This document shows positions 28,591 to 39,156 of a stretch of 64,000 nucleotides of DNA, one piece after another. Within the stretch, counting starts at the first letter, position 1. Each line of letters starts with the position of its first letter. The stretch lies in contig CAVZLR010000004.1 in assembly GCA_963776205.1 (NCBI GenBank), positions 806,001-870,000 of the forward strand. The letters run 5' to 3'. The position numbers and the translations under genes are program-made. Origin of the DNA: UBA4459 sp963776205 (GTDB lineage: Bacteria; Bacteroidota; Bacteroidia; Bacteroidales; F082). The notes under the pieces are model-generated. The model saw nothing but the letters and a program-made list of their open reading frames with translations. It was not told the DNA's origin and did not search any database.

Positions 28591-28674
28591 TTTTTTTTAC
28601 ATTTTTCTTCACTATAGCGTTTCTATTTTCTAGAAAACTTAACTGGCTATAACAAAAGTTAATAATTCATTTAA

Positions 28675-28869
28675 TTAGCTACGAAGCAATCTTCTGATGT
28701 TCTTTTCATCTGCTTTGTCAATAATCGAAAAGTAACCAAGGTTACGTTTACGCTTTGTCGACTTTTTAGTCAAAATGTGACTTTTGTAAGCATGCTTCCT
28801 CTTAATTTTTCCAGAGCCCGTCAACACGAATCTTTTCTTCGCACTGGATTTCGTTTTCATTTTTGGCAT
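28675..28869 (-). CDS. rpmI: 50S ribosomal protein L35
   Basis: 64 residues: MPKMKTKSSAKKRFVLTGSG, KRKHAYKSHILTKKSTKRKR. Normal length and composition for L35; located 84 bp upstream of rplT and 29 bp downstream of infC in the classical order. Confidence 0.97.
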   Translation of the reverse strand: MPKMKTKSSAKKRFVLTGSGKIKRKHAYKSHILTKKSTKRKRNLGYFSIIDKADEKNIRRLLRS

Positions 28870-28898
28870 TACTTCAAATTTATTTAGTTTATAAAAAA

Positions 28899-29456
28899 TT
28901 ACTTTTTTGGTGTGATGATCATAATCATCCTTTTACCTTCCAAACGAGGTAATTGTTCTACCTTTCCGTATTCTTCCAAATCCTGGGCAAATTTCAACAA
29001 TACATATTCACCTTTTTCCTTATAAACGATCGACCTTCCTTTAAAAAAAACATCAACCTTTACTTTTGCTCCGTCCTGGAGAAAGTTCATGGCATGTTTC
29101 AGTTTAAAATTAAAGTCATGATCGTCAATATTTGGCCCAAGTCTTATTTCTTTTACAACAATTTTCGCCGTTTTTGCTTTCATTTCTTTTTGTTTCTTTT
29201 TCTGTTCAAAAAGAAACTTTTTATAGTCCATGATTTTACAAACTGGCGGGTTTGCTTTTGGTGAAATTTCAACCAAATCAAGTTCCTGTGCATCTGCCAT
29301 CGCTAAAGCATCACGAAGTTGATAGATGCCGGTTTCGATATCTTCACCAACCACCCTTACCACGGGTGCTGTTATAAATTCGTTGATTTTATTGGGGTCT
29401 TCTTTCTTTACAAAAGGTCTTCTTCCCCTGCCTCTATTGCCTCTAAACTGTGCTAT
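28899..29456 (-). CDS. infC: Translation initiation factor IF-3, apparent ATA start
   Basis: About 185 residues from IAQFRGNRGRGRRP. IF-3N (INEFITAPVVRVV, LVEISPKANPPVCKIMDYKK) and IF-3C (EIRLGPNIDDHDF) are complete. It keeps free 30S subunits apart and checks start codons. No ATG fits: the frame reaches ATG codons only inside the 3' end of thrS. The best start is ATA at 29456, 8 nt after AGGAG (29469-29465), rare in a phylum that seldom uses Shine-Dalgarno sequences. infC is the textbook gene with an abnormal start (AUU in E. coli), which lets IF-3 limit its own translation. Lies 28 bp after thrS. Confidence 0.93.
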   Translation of the reverse strand: MAQFRGNRGRGRRPFVKKEDPNKINEFITAPVVRVVGEDIETGIYQLRDALAMADAQELDLVEISPKANPPVCKIMDYKKFLFEQKKKQKEMKAKTAKIVVKEIRLGPNIDDHDFNFKLKHAMNFLQDGAKVKVDVFFKGRSIVYKEKGEYVLLKFAQDLEEYGKVEQLPRLEGKRMIMIITPKK

Positions 29457-29484
29457 TGTAAAATCTCCTATATTAGTTAATACT

Positions 29485-31425
29485 TTATTTATCTTTGAGC
29501 AGTTCTGCAACTTCATCATTGATGAGTTTTGCAAAGCCCTCTATATCATAAGTTCCCATATCTCCTTCGCCATGTTTGCGCACAGATACGGTTCCTTCAT
29601 TTTCCTCTTTCTCACCCACAATCAACATATACGGTATCTTCTTCATCTCAGCATCCCTGATCTTCCTTCCTGTCTTTTCACTTCTTCTGTCAATTAGGCT
29701 GCGAATTTCGTACTTTTTGAGCAAATTTAAAACATTTTCGGCGTATGATTCATATTTTTCACTGATTGGCAGTACGATAACCTGGTCAGGTGTTAACCAT
29801 AATGGGAAATTTCCAGCACAATGCTCGATCAAAACGGCTACGAAACGTTCCATTGATCCGAATGGAGCACGATGTATCATCACGGGTCTGTGCTTATCAT
29901 TATCAGAACCGATGTATGTCAAATCGAAACGCTCGGGCAGGTTATAATCTACCTGAATGGTACCGAGTTGCCATTTCCTGCCAATGGCATCCTTCACCAT
30001 AAAATCCATTTTTGGACCATAAAAGGCAGCTTCACCATATTCTACATTGGCATCGAGCCCTCTCTCTTCTGCAACTTCAATAATAGCCTTTTCAGCTTTT
30101 TCCCAGTTTTCGTCGCTACCAATGTACTTTTCTTTGTTATCAGGATCACGTAGTGAAATCTGTATTAAAACATCTTTAAAGTCAAGTGCATTGAATATTT
30201 GCTGGATGATGTCAATCACGCCGTTAAATTCTTCTTTTATCTGGTCGGGTGTACAAAAGATGTGCGCATCGTCCTGTGTAAAACCTCGCACCCTCGTAAG
30301 CCCATGCAGTTCACCGCTTTGCTCATACCTATATACTGTTCCAAATTCGGCCATCCGTAATGGCAGATCTTTATAAGAATGCGGAAAAGCATTATAAATC
30401 TCACAGTGATGCGGACAATTCATTGGTTTCAAAAAGAACTCTTCACCTTCAATTGGTGTTTTTATCGGCCTGAATGATTCCTCACCATACTTTTGATAAT
30501 GGCCAGAAGTTTTGTATAACTTCACATTGCCAATATGAGGTGTGATTACGGGATCATAGCCTTTTTCTTTCTGAACTTTTTTAAGGTATTGCTCCAGTCG
30601 CTCCCGTAATTCGGCACCTTTGGGCAACCATAAAGGCAATCCCTGCCCTACCTGCTGAGAAAAAGTAAATAATTCCAATTCTTTGCCCAACACCCTGTGG
30701 TCCCTTTTCTTCGCTTCTTCCAACAGAATCAGGTACTCGTCCAATTCTTTCTTTTTTGGAAAGGTTATGCCATAGATACGGGTTAATTGTTTTCTGTTTT
30801 CATCACCACGCCAGTAAGCACCTGCAACCTTCATCAGTTTAACGGCTTTTATGGGCGTAGTATCAGGAATATGGGGCCCACGACAAAGATCTGTGAAGTA
30901 ACCACTATTATAAAAAGTGATCTCACCGTCTTCCAGGTCATTAATCAACTCAATTTTATATTCATCCCCTTTCTCACTGAAGTACTTCAATGCATCAGGT
31001 TTTGAAACTTCTTTCCTGTTAAATGTCTGTTTCTCCCGCGCCAGTTCCAACATCTTTTGCTCGATCTTTGGAAAATCGTTTTCAGAAATGGTATAATCAC
31101 CAAAATCAATATCGTAATAGAAACCATTTTCAATATCAGGCCCGATTCCGAATTTTACACCCGGATAGAGTATTTCAATTGCCTCCGCCATCAGGTGTGC
31201 CGATGAATGCCACATAGCAGCTTTCCCATCGATATCATTCCATGTAAGCAAGCTTAATCTTACGTTTTCCTTGATCGGAAGGGTAGCATCCTTCACTTCT
31301 CCATTCACCTTGGCTGCCAGCACATTTCTTGCCAGCCCTTCACTTATATCCCGGGCTACCTCCATTGGAGTGACACCCGCCTCATATTGCTTAATTGAAT
31401 TATCCGGTAATGTTATGTTTATCAT
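29485..31425 (-). CDS. thrS: Threonyl-tRNA synthetase
   Basis: 646 residues, full length. N-terminal TGS domain (KQYEAGVTPMEVARDISEGL), editing domain (MWHSSAHLMAEAIEILYPG with the HxxxH motif), class II catalytic core (MNCPHHCEIYNAF supplying zinc-binding Cys, RMAEFGTVYRYEQSGELHGL, RGFTQDDAHIFC) and C-terminal anticodon domain. It charges tRNA-Thr. First gene of the operon with infC, rpmI and rplT; its promoter is at 31455-31484. Unlike many neighbours, the frame is intact. Confidence 0.97.
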   Translation of the reverse strand: MINITLPDNSIKQYEAGVTPMEVARDISEGLARNVLAAKVNGEVKDATLPIKENVRLSLLTWNDIDGKAAMWHSSAHLMAEAIEILYPGVKFGIGPDIENGFYYDIDFGDYTISENDFPKIEQKMLELAREKQTFNRKEVSKPDALKYFSEKGDEYKIELINDLEDGEITFYNSGYFTDLCRGPHIPDTTPIKAVKLMKVAGAYWRGDENRKQLTRIYGITFPKKKELDEYLILLEEAKKRDHRVLGKELELFTFSQQVGQGLPLWLPKGAELRERLEQYLKKVQKEKGYDPVITPHIGNVKLYKTSGHYQKYGEESFRPIKTPIEGEEFFLKPMNCPHHCEIYNAFPHSYKDLPLRMAEFGTVYRYEQSGELHGLTRVRGFTQDDAHIFCTPDQIKEEFNGVIDIIQQIFNALDFKDVLIQISLRDPDNKEKYIGSDENWEKAEKAIIEVAEERGLDANVEYGEAAFYGPKMDFMVKDAIGRKWQLGTIQVDYNLPERFDLTYIGSDNDKHRPVMIHRAPFGSMERFVAVLIEHCAGNFPLWLTPDQVIVLPISEKYESYAENVLNLLKKYEIRSLIDRRSEKTGRKIRDAEMKKIPYMLIVGEKEENEGTVSVRKHGEGDMGTYDIEGFAKLINDEVAELLKDK

Positions 31426-31454
31426 TTCTGAGATTCCTGTGCAAAAATTGGCTG

Positions 31455-31484
31455 CAAAAGTACAAAAATACTATTGAAAACCAA
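31455..31484 (-). promoter_or_regulatory. Promoter of the thrS operon
   Basis: On the - strand TTG (31484-31482), 19 nt, TACTTTTG (31462-31455), matching the Bacteroidetes consensus; the thrS ATG is 30 nt downstream. Confidence 0.8.
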
Positions 31485-31553
31485 CATTCTAAATAAAGAA
31501 ATAAATGTAATTTGATATCGTGTTAACAGGAATTTTTAATTATAACAAGATTC

Positions 31554-33126
31554 CTATTCTGTTTTATCAACCATCTTCAGGTTCAGCATATTAACAGGGT
31601 TGACCGTCATACCTTTGATATTTTTCTGAACAAATCTTACAACTTCATCGTAATATAAAATAACCACTGGTGCCTCTTCCATAACAATACTATCCATTTC
31701 ACGATAGAGATTATTTCTTTTTTTTCTATCATTTTCAAGATAAGCTGACTGGAACAACTGATCGAATTCATCATTTGCGAAATGGGTATAATTCGGTCCG
31801 TTAGGAGCAAAGTTTTCTGAATAAAATAGAGAAAGATAGTTCTCTTCATCCGGGTAATCTGCAATCCAAGAAGCCCTGAAAAAATTAACACGAGACTGCG
31901 CTCGCAACTCTATGGCAACGGCCGGTGGCACCACTTCTATCGCAAGTTGCATACCAACTTCCTTAAGTTGCGACTGAACGAATTTACACAGATCAATATA
32001 GTCAGATGTCGTTATTAATTTAATCTCATGAGAACTTCCTCCACTTTCAATGAATTCTGCAATCAATTTCCTACTTTTATCAGGATTATAATCATACCCA
32101 TAATTAGCTTTTTCAGAGAAAGCTGGCATTCCTTTCGGAATAATCCCTTTTGTTCCAGGAATACCTATCCCGTTTCTCAGATAGCGGATCATCTTTTCCC
32201 GGTCGAATCCGATAATTAATTGCTTGTCGTAATTTTTTCACGGCTAACAGACTTTCTTGCACAATCTCAAGGTCTGAATCCACAAGAATTCCCAGGTATT
32301 CTGTATTCAAATATGGCACACTGATCATTTGGAATTGATGCTTGTATTTTGTTCTTAATTCACCTTCCCTGTCCAATATTTCATCTTTATAGGACGGGTA
32401 TATCCCGGAAAGGAAATCCAGATTTCCTTTTGTAAATTCGAGGAAAGCCGTCATCTTATCTTCTATGAAAGTAATTGATACTGCATCCAGTAATGGCAGA
32501 TTTTCGCCATCTATTTCCTCAAAATATTGATCATTCTTCCGCAATACCATTTTAATATTCTCTTCCCAATTTTGCAAATAGAATGGTCCTGTACCCACCG
32601 GATGTTTTCTGAATTCATCTTTATAAAAACCAACAACCTCATGAGCTAATACGGAGCAATATTGCATCGACAAAATGCTTAAAAAAGGTGGAAATGGTTT
32701 TTCAAGTATTATAATCAGCGTTGAATCATTCTCTGCCTTTATAGCAGGCGAATTATTTTGCCTGGCTACTTTAGCCATTACCCATGAACCGGGTGAAGCA
32801 GTTTCAGGTGCTGCCAATCGTTTTAAACTGAACACAAAATCCTTAGCAATTACTTTTCGCTCTTGTCCATTAAACACCTCATCCTGATGAAAATAAACAT
32901 CATTCCTAAGGTGGAAAGTATATTCCAATCCGTCATTTGAGATCTCCCAACTTTTAGCAATACATGGTTTTATATTCAATGAATCATCTAATTGCACCAA
33001 ACCATTATAAAGTTGATTGCATACCCATATATGCGCCTGGTCTCTTGCAAATGCTGGATCTAGCGTCATTATACCCGCGGCTTCATTGTAGCGGAATATT
33101 TTTTTTTCATGGATATTCGCTATCAA
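31554..33126 (-). CDS. Peptide/oligopeptide ABC transporter substrate-binding protein (SBP family 5), frameshifted
   Basis: About 525 residues in two frames: FRYNEAAGIMTLDPAFARDQ, DVYFHQDEVFNG, FSLKRLAAP, HPVGTGPFYLQNW, then after a shift near 32207 INY to GFDREKMIRYLRNGIGIPGT, typical of OppA/DppA-type proteins that deliver peptides to a membrane transporter. The frame also breaks in the signal peptide: upstream of 33126 the same frame reads LLILAIVLLLS, a stop, then SSCFRL, which looks like a lipoprotein signal with its lipobox Cys, so the true start is probably near 33190-33220. No permease or ATPase genes adjoin it. Most likely an intact gene with two sequence errors. Confidence 0.75.
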
Positions 33127-33189
33127 TCTGAAACATGAAGATTATGACAGTAGCAACACAATTGCCAAAATCAGAAGGGATTAGCTTTT

Positions 33190-33724
33190 AAAAGATGATT
33201 TTGAAATCAAGAGACTATAATTTTAAAACAAATTTAGTAATCTTGATGATAAATATAATTTATGAGAGATACAGTAAAAATGAATTTGTTTACTAAGCTC
33301 AATTCTATTTATAATCTATTCTAAATAAATGTAACATATTCTTTTCAATAGTTTTTATTGCACTTGATTTTAAGCGAAGCATGAAATACCTGCAATCCAA
33401 TTAAATCCGTCAATAAATGGAGTTCCAGAAATAGGGATTTAATGGAACAAATATTAATTTGGGAAACAGTATCCTATACAAAGATTTATCCCTGAAGAAC
33501 TTTTATATCTGTGTTGATTATTTACTATTTGAAACATTGTTAAATGATTTTGAACTCGAATCGATTTATATTTATGATTTAAATATAGAATAATGCTTTT
33601 CAGCCAAGAGAATTGTTTTGAAACAAATTTAGTAAACTTGGTAAGATGATTTTGTTATTTAAACAATATTATGTTTAGTGCTACTATTAACGGAGAATAT
33701 TAGCTAATTGAATTTTTAAAATCC
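33190..33724. other. Gene-poor stretch with a repeated leftward -7 box
   Basis: About 530 bp with no convincing gene. The 15-bp AAACAAATTTAGTAA occurs at 33226-33240 and 33621-33635 within longer similar surroundings; on the - strand it contains TAAATTTG, a -7 box. The left copy could drive the substrate-binding protein gene; the right copy has no gene in range. A 44-codon rightward frame at 33459-33593 starts with TTG and is probably chance. Confidence 0.4.
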
Positions 33725-34699
33725 TCAACCCTTTTTAATAATCTGATTAAAGAAAATGTTTCTTTCTTTTGCATTCGCCTGGCTAATTAGACTTGATTTT
33801 TTACACAATCCTTTAAGAAAATTCTCTTTTTGACGAGCAGAATTCAGGATTAGTTTGTAATGAGTAAGGCTTAATACATTGTTGGTAATATAAGTTACTC
33901 TTAACATCATCCATTTTAACATAAATTGAATTATCGTTTAAAACAACTTCATTAACAAATAAGCTTAAATGAATCTTCAATTCCAATGGCTTCCATCCCA
34001 TAAATAAACTTAAAGCCAAGTTCTGCTTGCTTTTTAATATGCTTGAATCCAAATACTGAACTTATCACATAGTGTAAAAATATCTTCTTTATTTTCGAAA
34101 TATCCGGACAACCAATAATATTCAATTTGACTAAAAACAATAATAAAAGTATCTTCATTCCACAATTCAATTGTTGGTATTTTTACATACTTTGAAAGTG
34201 CTTGCATATCCAAATTGTTGAATTTCTTCATCAAAATCGAGAAGAGAAAATTTTTTATCAGAATACTCGGGAAATTGAAGTAGTGTTTTTTGCCAGAAAA
34301 AAATTTTAAATTGGGCAATTTCAGGTATATGAAAATAATGAAATAAGGGTGGATCTTTTGCTGAATAAATTATTTCTTTTTCCTTGGCAGCATATATTCT
34401 TTGCATATCATATAAAATTACTTTAAGCCATTCTTTTATACTGTACCCATCTGGTCCAATTGGAATATTTTTAAACACGACATTATCGCTTTTTAAACTA
34501 AAAAGTGTGTCCAGAGATATATTATAATGTTCGCTAATCTTTTGAAATTCGCTTAAAGACAAGTTTCTTTTCACCTCTGATTCGCCGATAGGCACTATCG
34601 TTACTTATATTCTAATAATTCAGCAATTTCATCAACAAGGGAATATTGAGATGATTGGTTTTGTTTAATCTGATTAAATAGTTATACTTGGGTTTCCAT
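33725..34699 (-). pseudogene. Helix-turn-helix regulator, broken by at least five frameshifts
   Basis: The reconstructed product of about 320 residues begins METQ, with QSSQYSLVDEIAELLEY then, in another frame, SNDSAYRRIRGEKKL, then LSEFQKISEHYNISLDTLFSL. This order is characteristic of a Bacteroidetes DNA-binding family with an XRE-like N-terminal HTH and a long helical C-terminus of unknown role. Later segments (LSKYVKIPTIELWNED, FIYGMEAIGIEDSFKLIC, LTHYKLILNSARQKE) lie in further frames. The break density, five or more in 1 kb, is higher than in nearby genes, so this may be a true pseudogene rather than only sequence error. Confidence 0.6.
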
Positions 34700-34817
34700 T
34701 TTTAGGCATTTTCCCAAAAATAACAAATAATTAAATAAAAATCAAGCTGTTAACGGATTAATAGAGTAAGTTCTTCAAATGCATAATAGACACAAATTGC
34801 TCGCTTTGGTTGTATAC

Positions 34818-37255
34818 TTATTGAATAATAATTGGATCTTTTAACTTTTCTTTAAGTAGTGCATAATCCAGCACCTCCATCATATTATCTACATAAATAA
34901 ATTTCAAGCCTTTGATAAAATCACCTTTTATTTCCTCAATGTCTTTCCTGTTCTCTTTTGAAATAATGATATCTTTGATTTTAGCTCGTTTAGCTGCCAG
35001 TATTTTTTCCTTAATCCCACCTACGGGGTAACCTTACCCCTCAATGTGATCTCACCGGTCATGGCCATTTTATCACGTACTTTTCTTTGTGTAAATGCAG
35101 ACGCAAGTGCTGTGAGCATTGTTATTCCAGCCGAAGGACCATCTTTAGGCGTCGCTCCTTCAGGCACATGCAAGTGCACATTCCATTTGGCAAATACATC
35201 AGGTGAAATATCCAGCAAATGAGAATGCGATTTTAAGTATTCATAAGCAATGCTTGCCGATTCTTTCATTACATCACCCAGGTTTCCGGTTAATTTCAGC
35301 TGGCCTTTGCCTTTGCTTAAACTAACTTCTATAAAAAGTATTTCACCACCTACGGCAGTCCATGCTAGGCCGGTCACAACACCGGCAATGTCATTCGTAA
35401 TATTTCTGTCTTTCTGATAACGTGGCGGACCAAGTATTTCATTTAAATCTTCCGGTTCAATATTGCGATAATATTTTTCATCCATGGCGATATATTTCGC
35501 ACGGCTTCGGATCACTTTTGCGATTTGCTTCTCCATGAGCCTTACCCCGGCTTCCCGGGTATAATCCTCGATGATGGCCTCCAGCACTTTTTTACCAAAA
35601 CTTAATTGTTCCTTTTTTACACCGTGTTCTTCAAGTTGTTTAGGTATCAGGTGCCTTTTTGCGATCTCTATTTTCTCTTCCAACAAATAGCCCGTAAGGT
35701 CTATGATCTCCATCCTGTCGCGCAAAGCTGGATGAACTGTCGAAAGTGTGTTTGCTGTAGCGATGAACATTACCTTTGACAGATCATAGTCTACTTCCAG
35801 ATAATTGTCATGAAAAGTGTTATTCTGTTCCGGGTCCAATATCTCCAACAAAGCGGCCTGTGGATCACCGGTAAAATTACTTCCGCTTACCTTGTCTACT
35901 TCATCGAGCATAAACAAAGGGTTTGAGGACTTCACCTTTTTCAGATTTTGAATGATCCTCCCAGGCATAGCACCAATGTAGGTTTTACGGTGGCCTCTGA
36001 GTTCAGCTTCATCACGAACACCACCTAGTGACATACGGATGTATTTTCGTCCCAATGCACGGGCAATTGATTTACCCAGGGATGTTTTACCTACTCCGGG
36101 AGGGCCTACAAAACATAGAATGGGCGCTTTCATGTCATTTTTGAGCTTTAATACAGCAAGGTATTCAATGATTCGTTCCTTTATTTTTTCAAGCCCGTAA
36201 TGATCTTCATCTAATACTTTTTGTGCATGTTTTAAATTCAGGTCATCTTTTGTATATTCATTCCAGGGTAGTTCTACCATTAAATTCAGGTAATTTAGCT
36301 GGATCGAATATTCAGCAGCGGAAGGATTCATCCTCTGCAACTTTGCTAATTCACTTTCAAATGTTTCCTTAATTTCTTCCGACCATTTCTTCTTCGCTGC
36401 CTTTTCTTTCAGTTCTGCAATTTCATTATCATGAGGCCCTCCACCCAATTCCTGCTGTATAGTTTTAAGTTGCTGATTCAACAGAAAATCACGCTGTTGC
36501 TTGTCGATATCTACTTTTACTTTCTTTTGAATATCAAATTTCAAATCCAACATCTGCAGTTCTTTAGTGAGCAGTTCAAGTACCTTCCTGGCTTTCTCTT
36601 CCAGGTCAGTCATCTCTAACAATTTCTGTTTCTTATCATTGCTGATGTTTAAGTTTGAAGAAACAAAATTGACCATAAAGACAGCACTCTCTATGTTATT
36701 AATTGCAAAGACTGATTCACTAGGAATAGCTGGTGATTTTTCAATAATCTGAATCGCAATATCTTTTACGGATGATATCAATGCTTTAAAAACGTCATCA
36801 TCGGGAATGACATTGGTTTTTTCAAAACCTTTCACTTCCGCTTTAAAATAAGGATCTTTTTGTGTCATTTCAATGATCTGGAAACGTTTCTTCCCTTGGA
36901 TAATTGCGGTTGTATTGCCGTCAGGCATTTGTAATATTTTGATAAGTCTCGCTACTGTTCCAATCCTATGCAGATCATCAATTTCAGGATCTTCGATCGT
37001 TGCATCTTTTTGTGCTACTACTCCAATGGTTTTCTCACCTTTATATGCTTCACGAATCAATTTGATGGACCTATCGCGCCCCACAGTAATCGGAATTACA
37101 ACACCAGGAAATAAAACAGTATTACGTAATGGCAGGATCGGAAGCTGCGACGGTACTTCTTCCGCATTCATTTTTTCTTCATCTTCTGAAGAAAGCAATG
37201 GAAAAAATTCTGTATCGGCATCCATTATATCTGATAATGTCAAAAAATCTTTCAT
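34818..37255 (-). CDS. lon: ATP-dependent protease Lon, one frameshift near the 3' end
   Basis: About 810 residues from ATG 37255 (an ATG at 37291 is also possible). N-terminal substrate domain (LPILPLRNTVLFPGVVIPIT), AAA+ module (Walker A GPPGVGKTSLGKS, Walker B LFMLDEVDK) and C-terminal protease domain with the catalytic Ser in GPSAGITML. A stop at 35021 follows LRGKVTP; adding one C to CCCC (- strand of 35025-35028) continues VGGIKEKILAAKRAKIKD, supplying the catalytic Lys, and ends at 34818. Truncation would remove an active-site residue, so a sequence error is likely. Lon degrades misfolded and regulatory proteins in the cytoplasm. Confidence 0.93.
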
Positions 37256-37452
37256 ATTTTTATTTTCCTTTCGGTCATTTTGGCAGCCCATTAATTTACA
37301 AAACCCTGCTGATTTTTCAAACTCCTGTAATAAAGAGATTTACAATAAAAGAGGTTGGCAACCGAGCTGCATACAAATAAAGTTAGCTTTAACGTCAATT
37401 AATATGCCAATCTTAGAAAACCTTATATATTAGGAAGCAATTATTCCAAGTT

Positions 37453-38631
37453 TTATTTGCGAATTGTAGCCAATTCATGTAAATGCAGGAGTATCTCTTT
37501 ATCACTTTTGTCAAGATCAATCCCCCGGCGCAGCATTACAGCCTTAGCTACCTGTAGGAATCTTTTCTTATTATACAATTTAAAACCATGGGTTCCTCCC
37601 CAGGAAAATGAAGGGATAAAGTTACGTTGGTAACCGTCACCAAAGATGTTGCAAAATACCCCAACCACAGTTCCGGTATTAAACATAGTATTGATCCCTG
37701 ATTTCGAATGATCTCCCATAATAAGCCCGCAAAATTGGGATCCTGTATCTATAAAAGAATCTTCAGCAAACGACCAGGCTTTAACGTTTTCGTAAGTATT
37801 TTTTAAATTAGATGTATTGGTGTCAGCACCCAGGTTGCACCATTCCCCTATGACTGAGTTTCCCATATATCCGTCATGGGCTTTACTACTATATCCAAAA
37901 ATTACTGAGTTATTTACTTCCCCACCCACTTTTGAGTAAGGGCCTATCGTAGTTCCTTCATATATTTTGGTTCCCATCTTTATTGTGGCTTGTTCACACA
38001 AAGCAAATGGGCCCCGTATCATACTACCTTCCATTACTTTTGCGTTTTTACCAATATAAACAGGACCATTCTCAGTATTAAAGTAAGTATATTTAACATC
38101 AGCGCCTTCTTCAATAAAGATCAAATCACGTTTTCCTGTTATCAAGACATGATGACCAACAGGTAAGGACTTCCTCCCGGAGGTCAGGTTATTAAAATCC
38201 TCTGTGAGAACTTGAGGATTGTATGTGAATATATCCCAGGGATTACTGATTGAAATGAATTCTATTTCAGTTTTTATCCTTTCGAATTCATTTTGAAATG
38301 GTTTGTCACTTAATTTTTGCAAACTAACATTTGCTGCTATTAAAAGATCACCTTGCACTAGTGCCTGATCCTGCATCAATGATTTCACCTGATCAACCAG
38401 TTTCTTATTAGGCAATACGGATGCATCAATTACGATATTCTGCTTCTCTTTTACACCTGGAAAACTATCTTTCAAATAACTTTGGGTGATATAAGATACT
38501 TTTTGTCCAAGCAGCCACTCCCATTTTTCGCGAATGGTAGTAATCCCGATCCTTATTTCTCCAACAGGGCGTGTGAATGTTAAAGGTAACAGCTTTTCTC
38601 TCCGGATGCCATCGTACAAAATGAAATTCAT
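37453..38631 (-). CDS. GlmU-family nucleotidyltransferase/left-handed beta-helix protein
   Basis: 392 residues. The N-terminus (MNFILYDGIRREKLLPLTFT, RPVGEIRIGITTIREKWEWL) is typical of the Bacteroidetes GlmU-like family; the C-terminal half is hexapeptide beta-helix (GPVYIGKNAKVMEGSMIRGP, VGGEVNNSVIFGYSSKAHDG, YMGNSVIGEWCNLGADT). The classic pyrophosphorylase GxGTR loop is absent at the N-terminus, so sugar-phosphate activity should not be assumed. A role in sugar-nucleotide or envelope metabolism is likely from the family. Confidence 0.8.
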   Translation of the reverse strand: MNFILYDGIRREKLLPLTFTRPVGEIRIGITTIREKWEWLLGQKVSYITQSYLKDSFPGVKEKQNIVIDASVLPNKKLVDQVKSLMQDQALVQGDLLIAANVSLQKLSDKPFQNEFERIKTEIEFISISNPWDIFTYNPQVLTEDFNNLTSGRKSLPVGHHVLITGKRDLIFIEEGADVKYTYFNTENGPVYIGKNAKVMEGSMIRGPFALCEQATIKMGTKIYEGTTIGPYSKVGGEVNNSVIFGYSSKAHDGYMGNSVIGEWCNLGADTNTSNLKNTYENVKAWSFAEDSFIDTGSQFCGLIMGDHSKSGINTMFNTGTVVGVFCNIFGDGYQRNFIPSFSWGGTHGFKLYNKKRFLQVAKAVMLRRGIDLDKSDKEILLHLHELATIRK

Positions 38632-38705
38632 AATGCTTGTTTACATTTTTTATATAAAGTACTACAATGTTACGAATAATAGGATATTATGTTGCTTTAA
38701 GACAT

Positions 38706-38737
38706 AAAAAAACCCTCGCCGGGAAGGCAAGGGTTTT
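38706..38737 (-). terminator. Leftward terminator after rpmE2
   Basis: On the - strand AAAACCCT and AGGGTTTT pair, with inner GCC/GGC, followed by T residues (38706-38712 on the + strand are A). It separates rpmE2 from the GlmU-like gene. Confidence 0.75.
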
Positions 38738-38755
38738 ATGTACGGTGTGATATAA

Positions 38756-39019
38756 TTAATTCTTTTTATCGTAATGTTTTTTATACCTGTTTTTAAACTT
38801 ATCAACCCTACCGGCTGTATCTACGAGTTTCATTTTACCTGTAAAGAACGGGTGAGAGGTATGTGAGATCTCAAGTTTAACAAGTGGGTATTCCTTACCA
38901 TCTTCCCACTCAATTGATTCTTTTGTTTCAACAGTTGATTTTGTAATAAAGGCATAATCATTAGAAATATCTTTAAAAACAACGTACCTGTAATTGCTGG
39001 GATGAATATCTTTTTTCAT
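38756..39019 (-). CDS. rpmE2: 50S ribosomal protein L31 type B
   Basis: 87 residues (MKKDIHPSNYRYVVFKDISN, EISHTSHPFFTGKMKLVDTA, GRVDKFKNRY). It lacks the zinc-binding CxxC of type A and so is the zinc-independent form. Single gene with its own -7 box and terminator. Confidence 0.96.
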   Translation of the reverse strand: MKKDIHPSNYRYVVFKDISNDYAFITKSTVETKESIEWEDGKEYPLVKLEISHTSHPFFTGKMKLVDTAGRVDKFKNRYKKHYDKKN

Positions 39020-39054
39020 TTTCTGTTTATTTTTTCCTTATTTTTAAAGGGCTG

Positions 39055-39062
39055 CAAAATTA
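39055..39062 (-). promoter_or_regulatory. -7 box of rpmE2
   Basis: TAATTTTG on the - strand, 35 nt before the rpmE2 start. Confidence 0.65.
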
Positions 39063-39156
39063 TAATGTTTCATTTAAATAACCTAACTTTTATACATAAT
39101 TTTTAATCATTCGTTCTAAAACCATTTATTTCTGTCAAATCTTATAGACTTATTCT

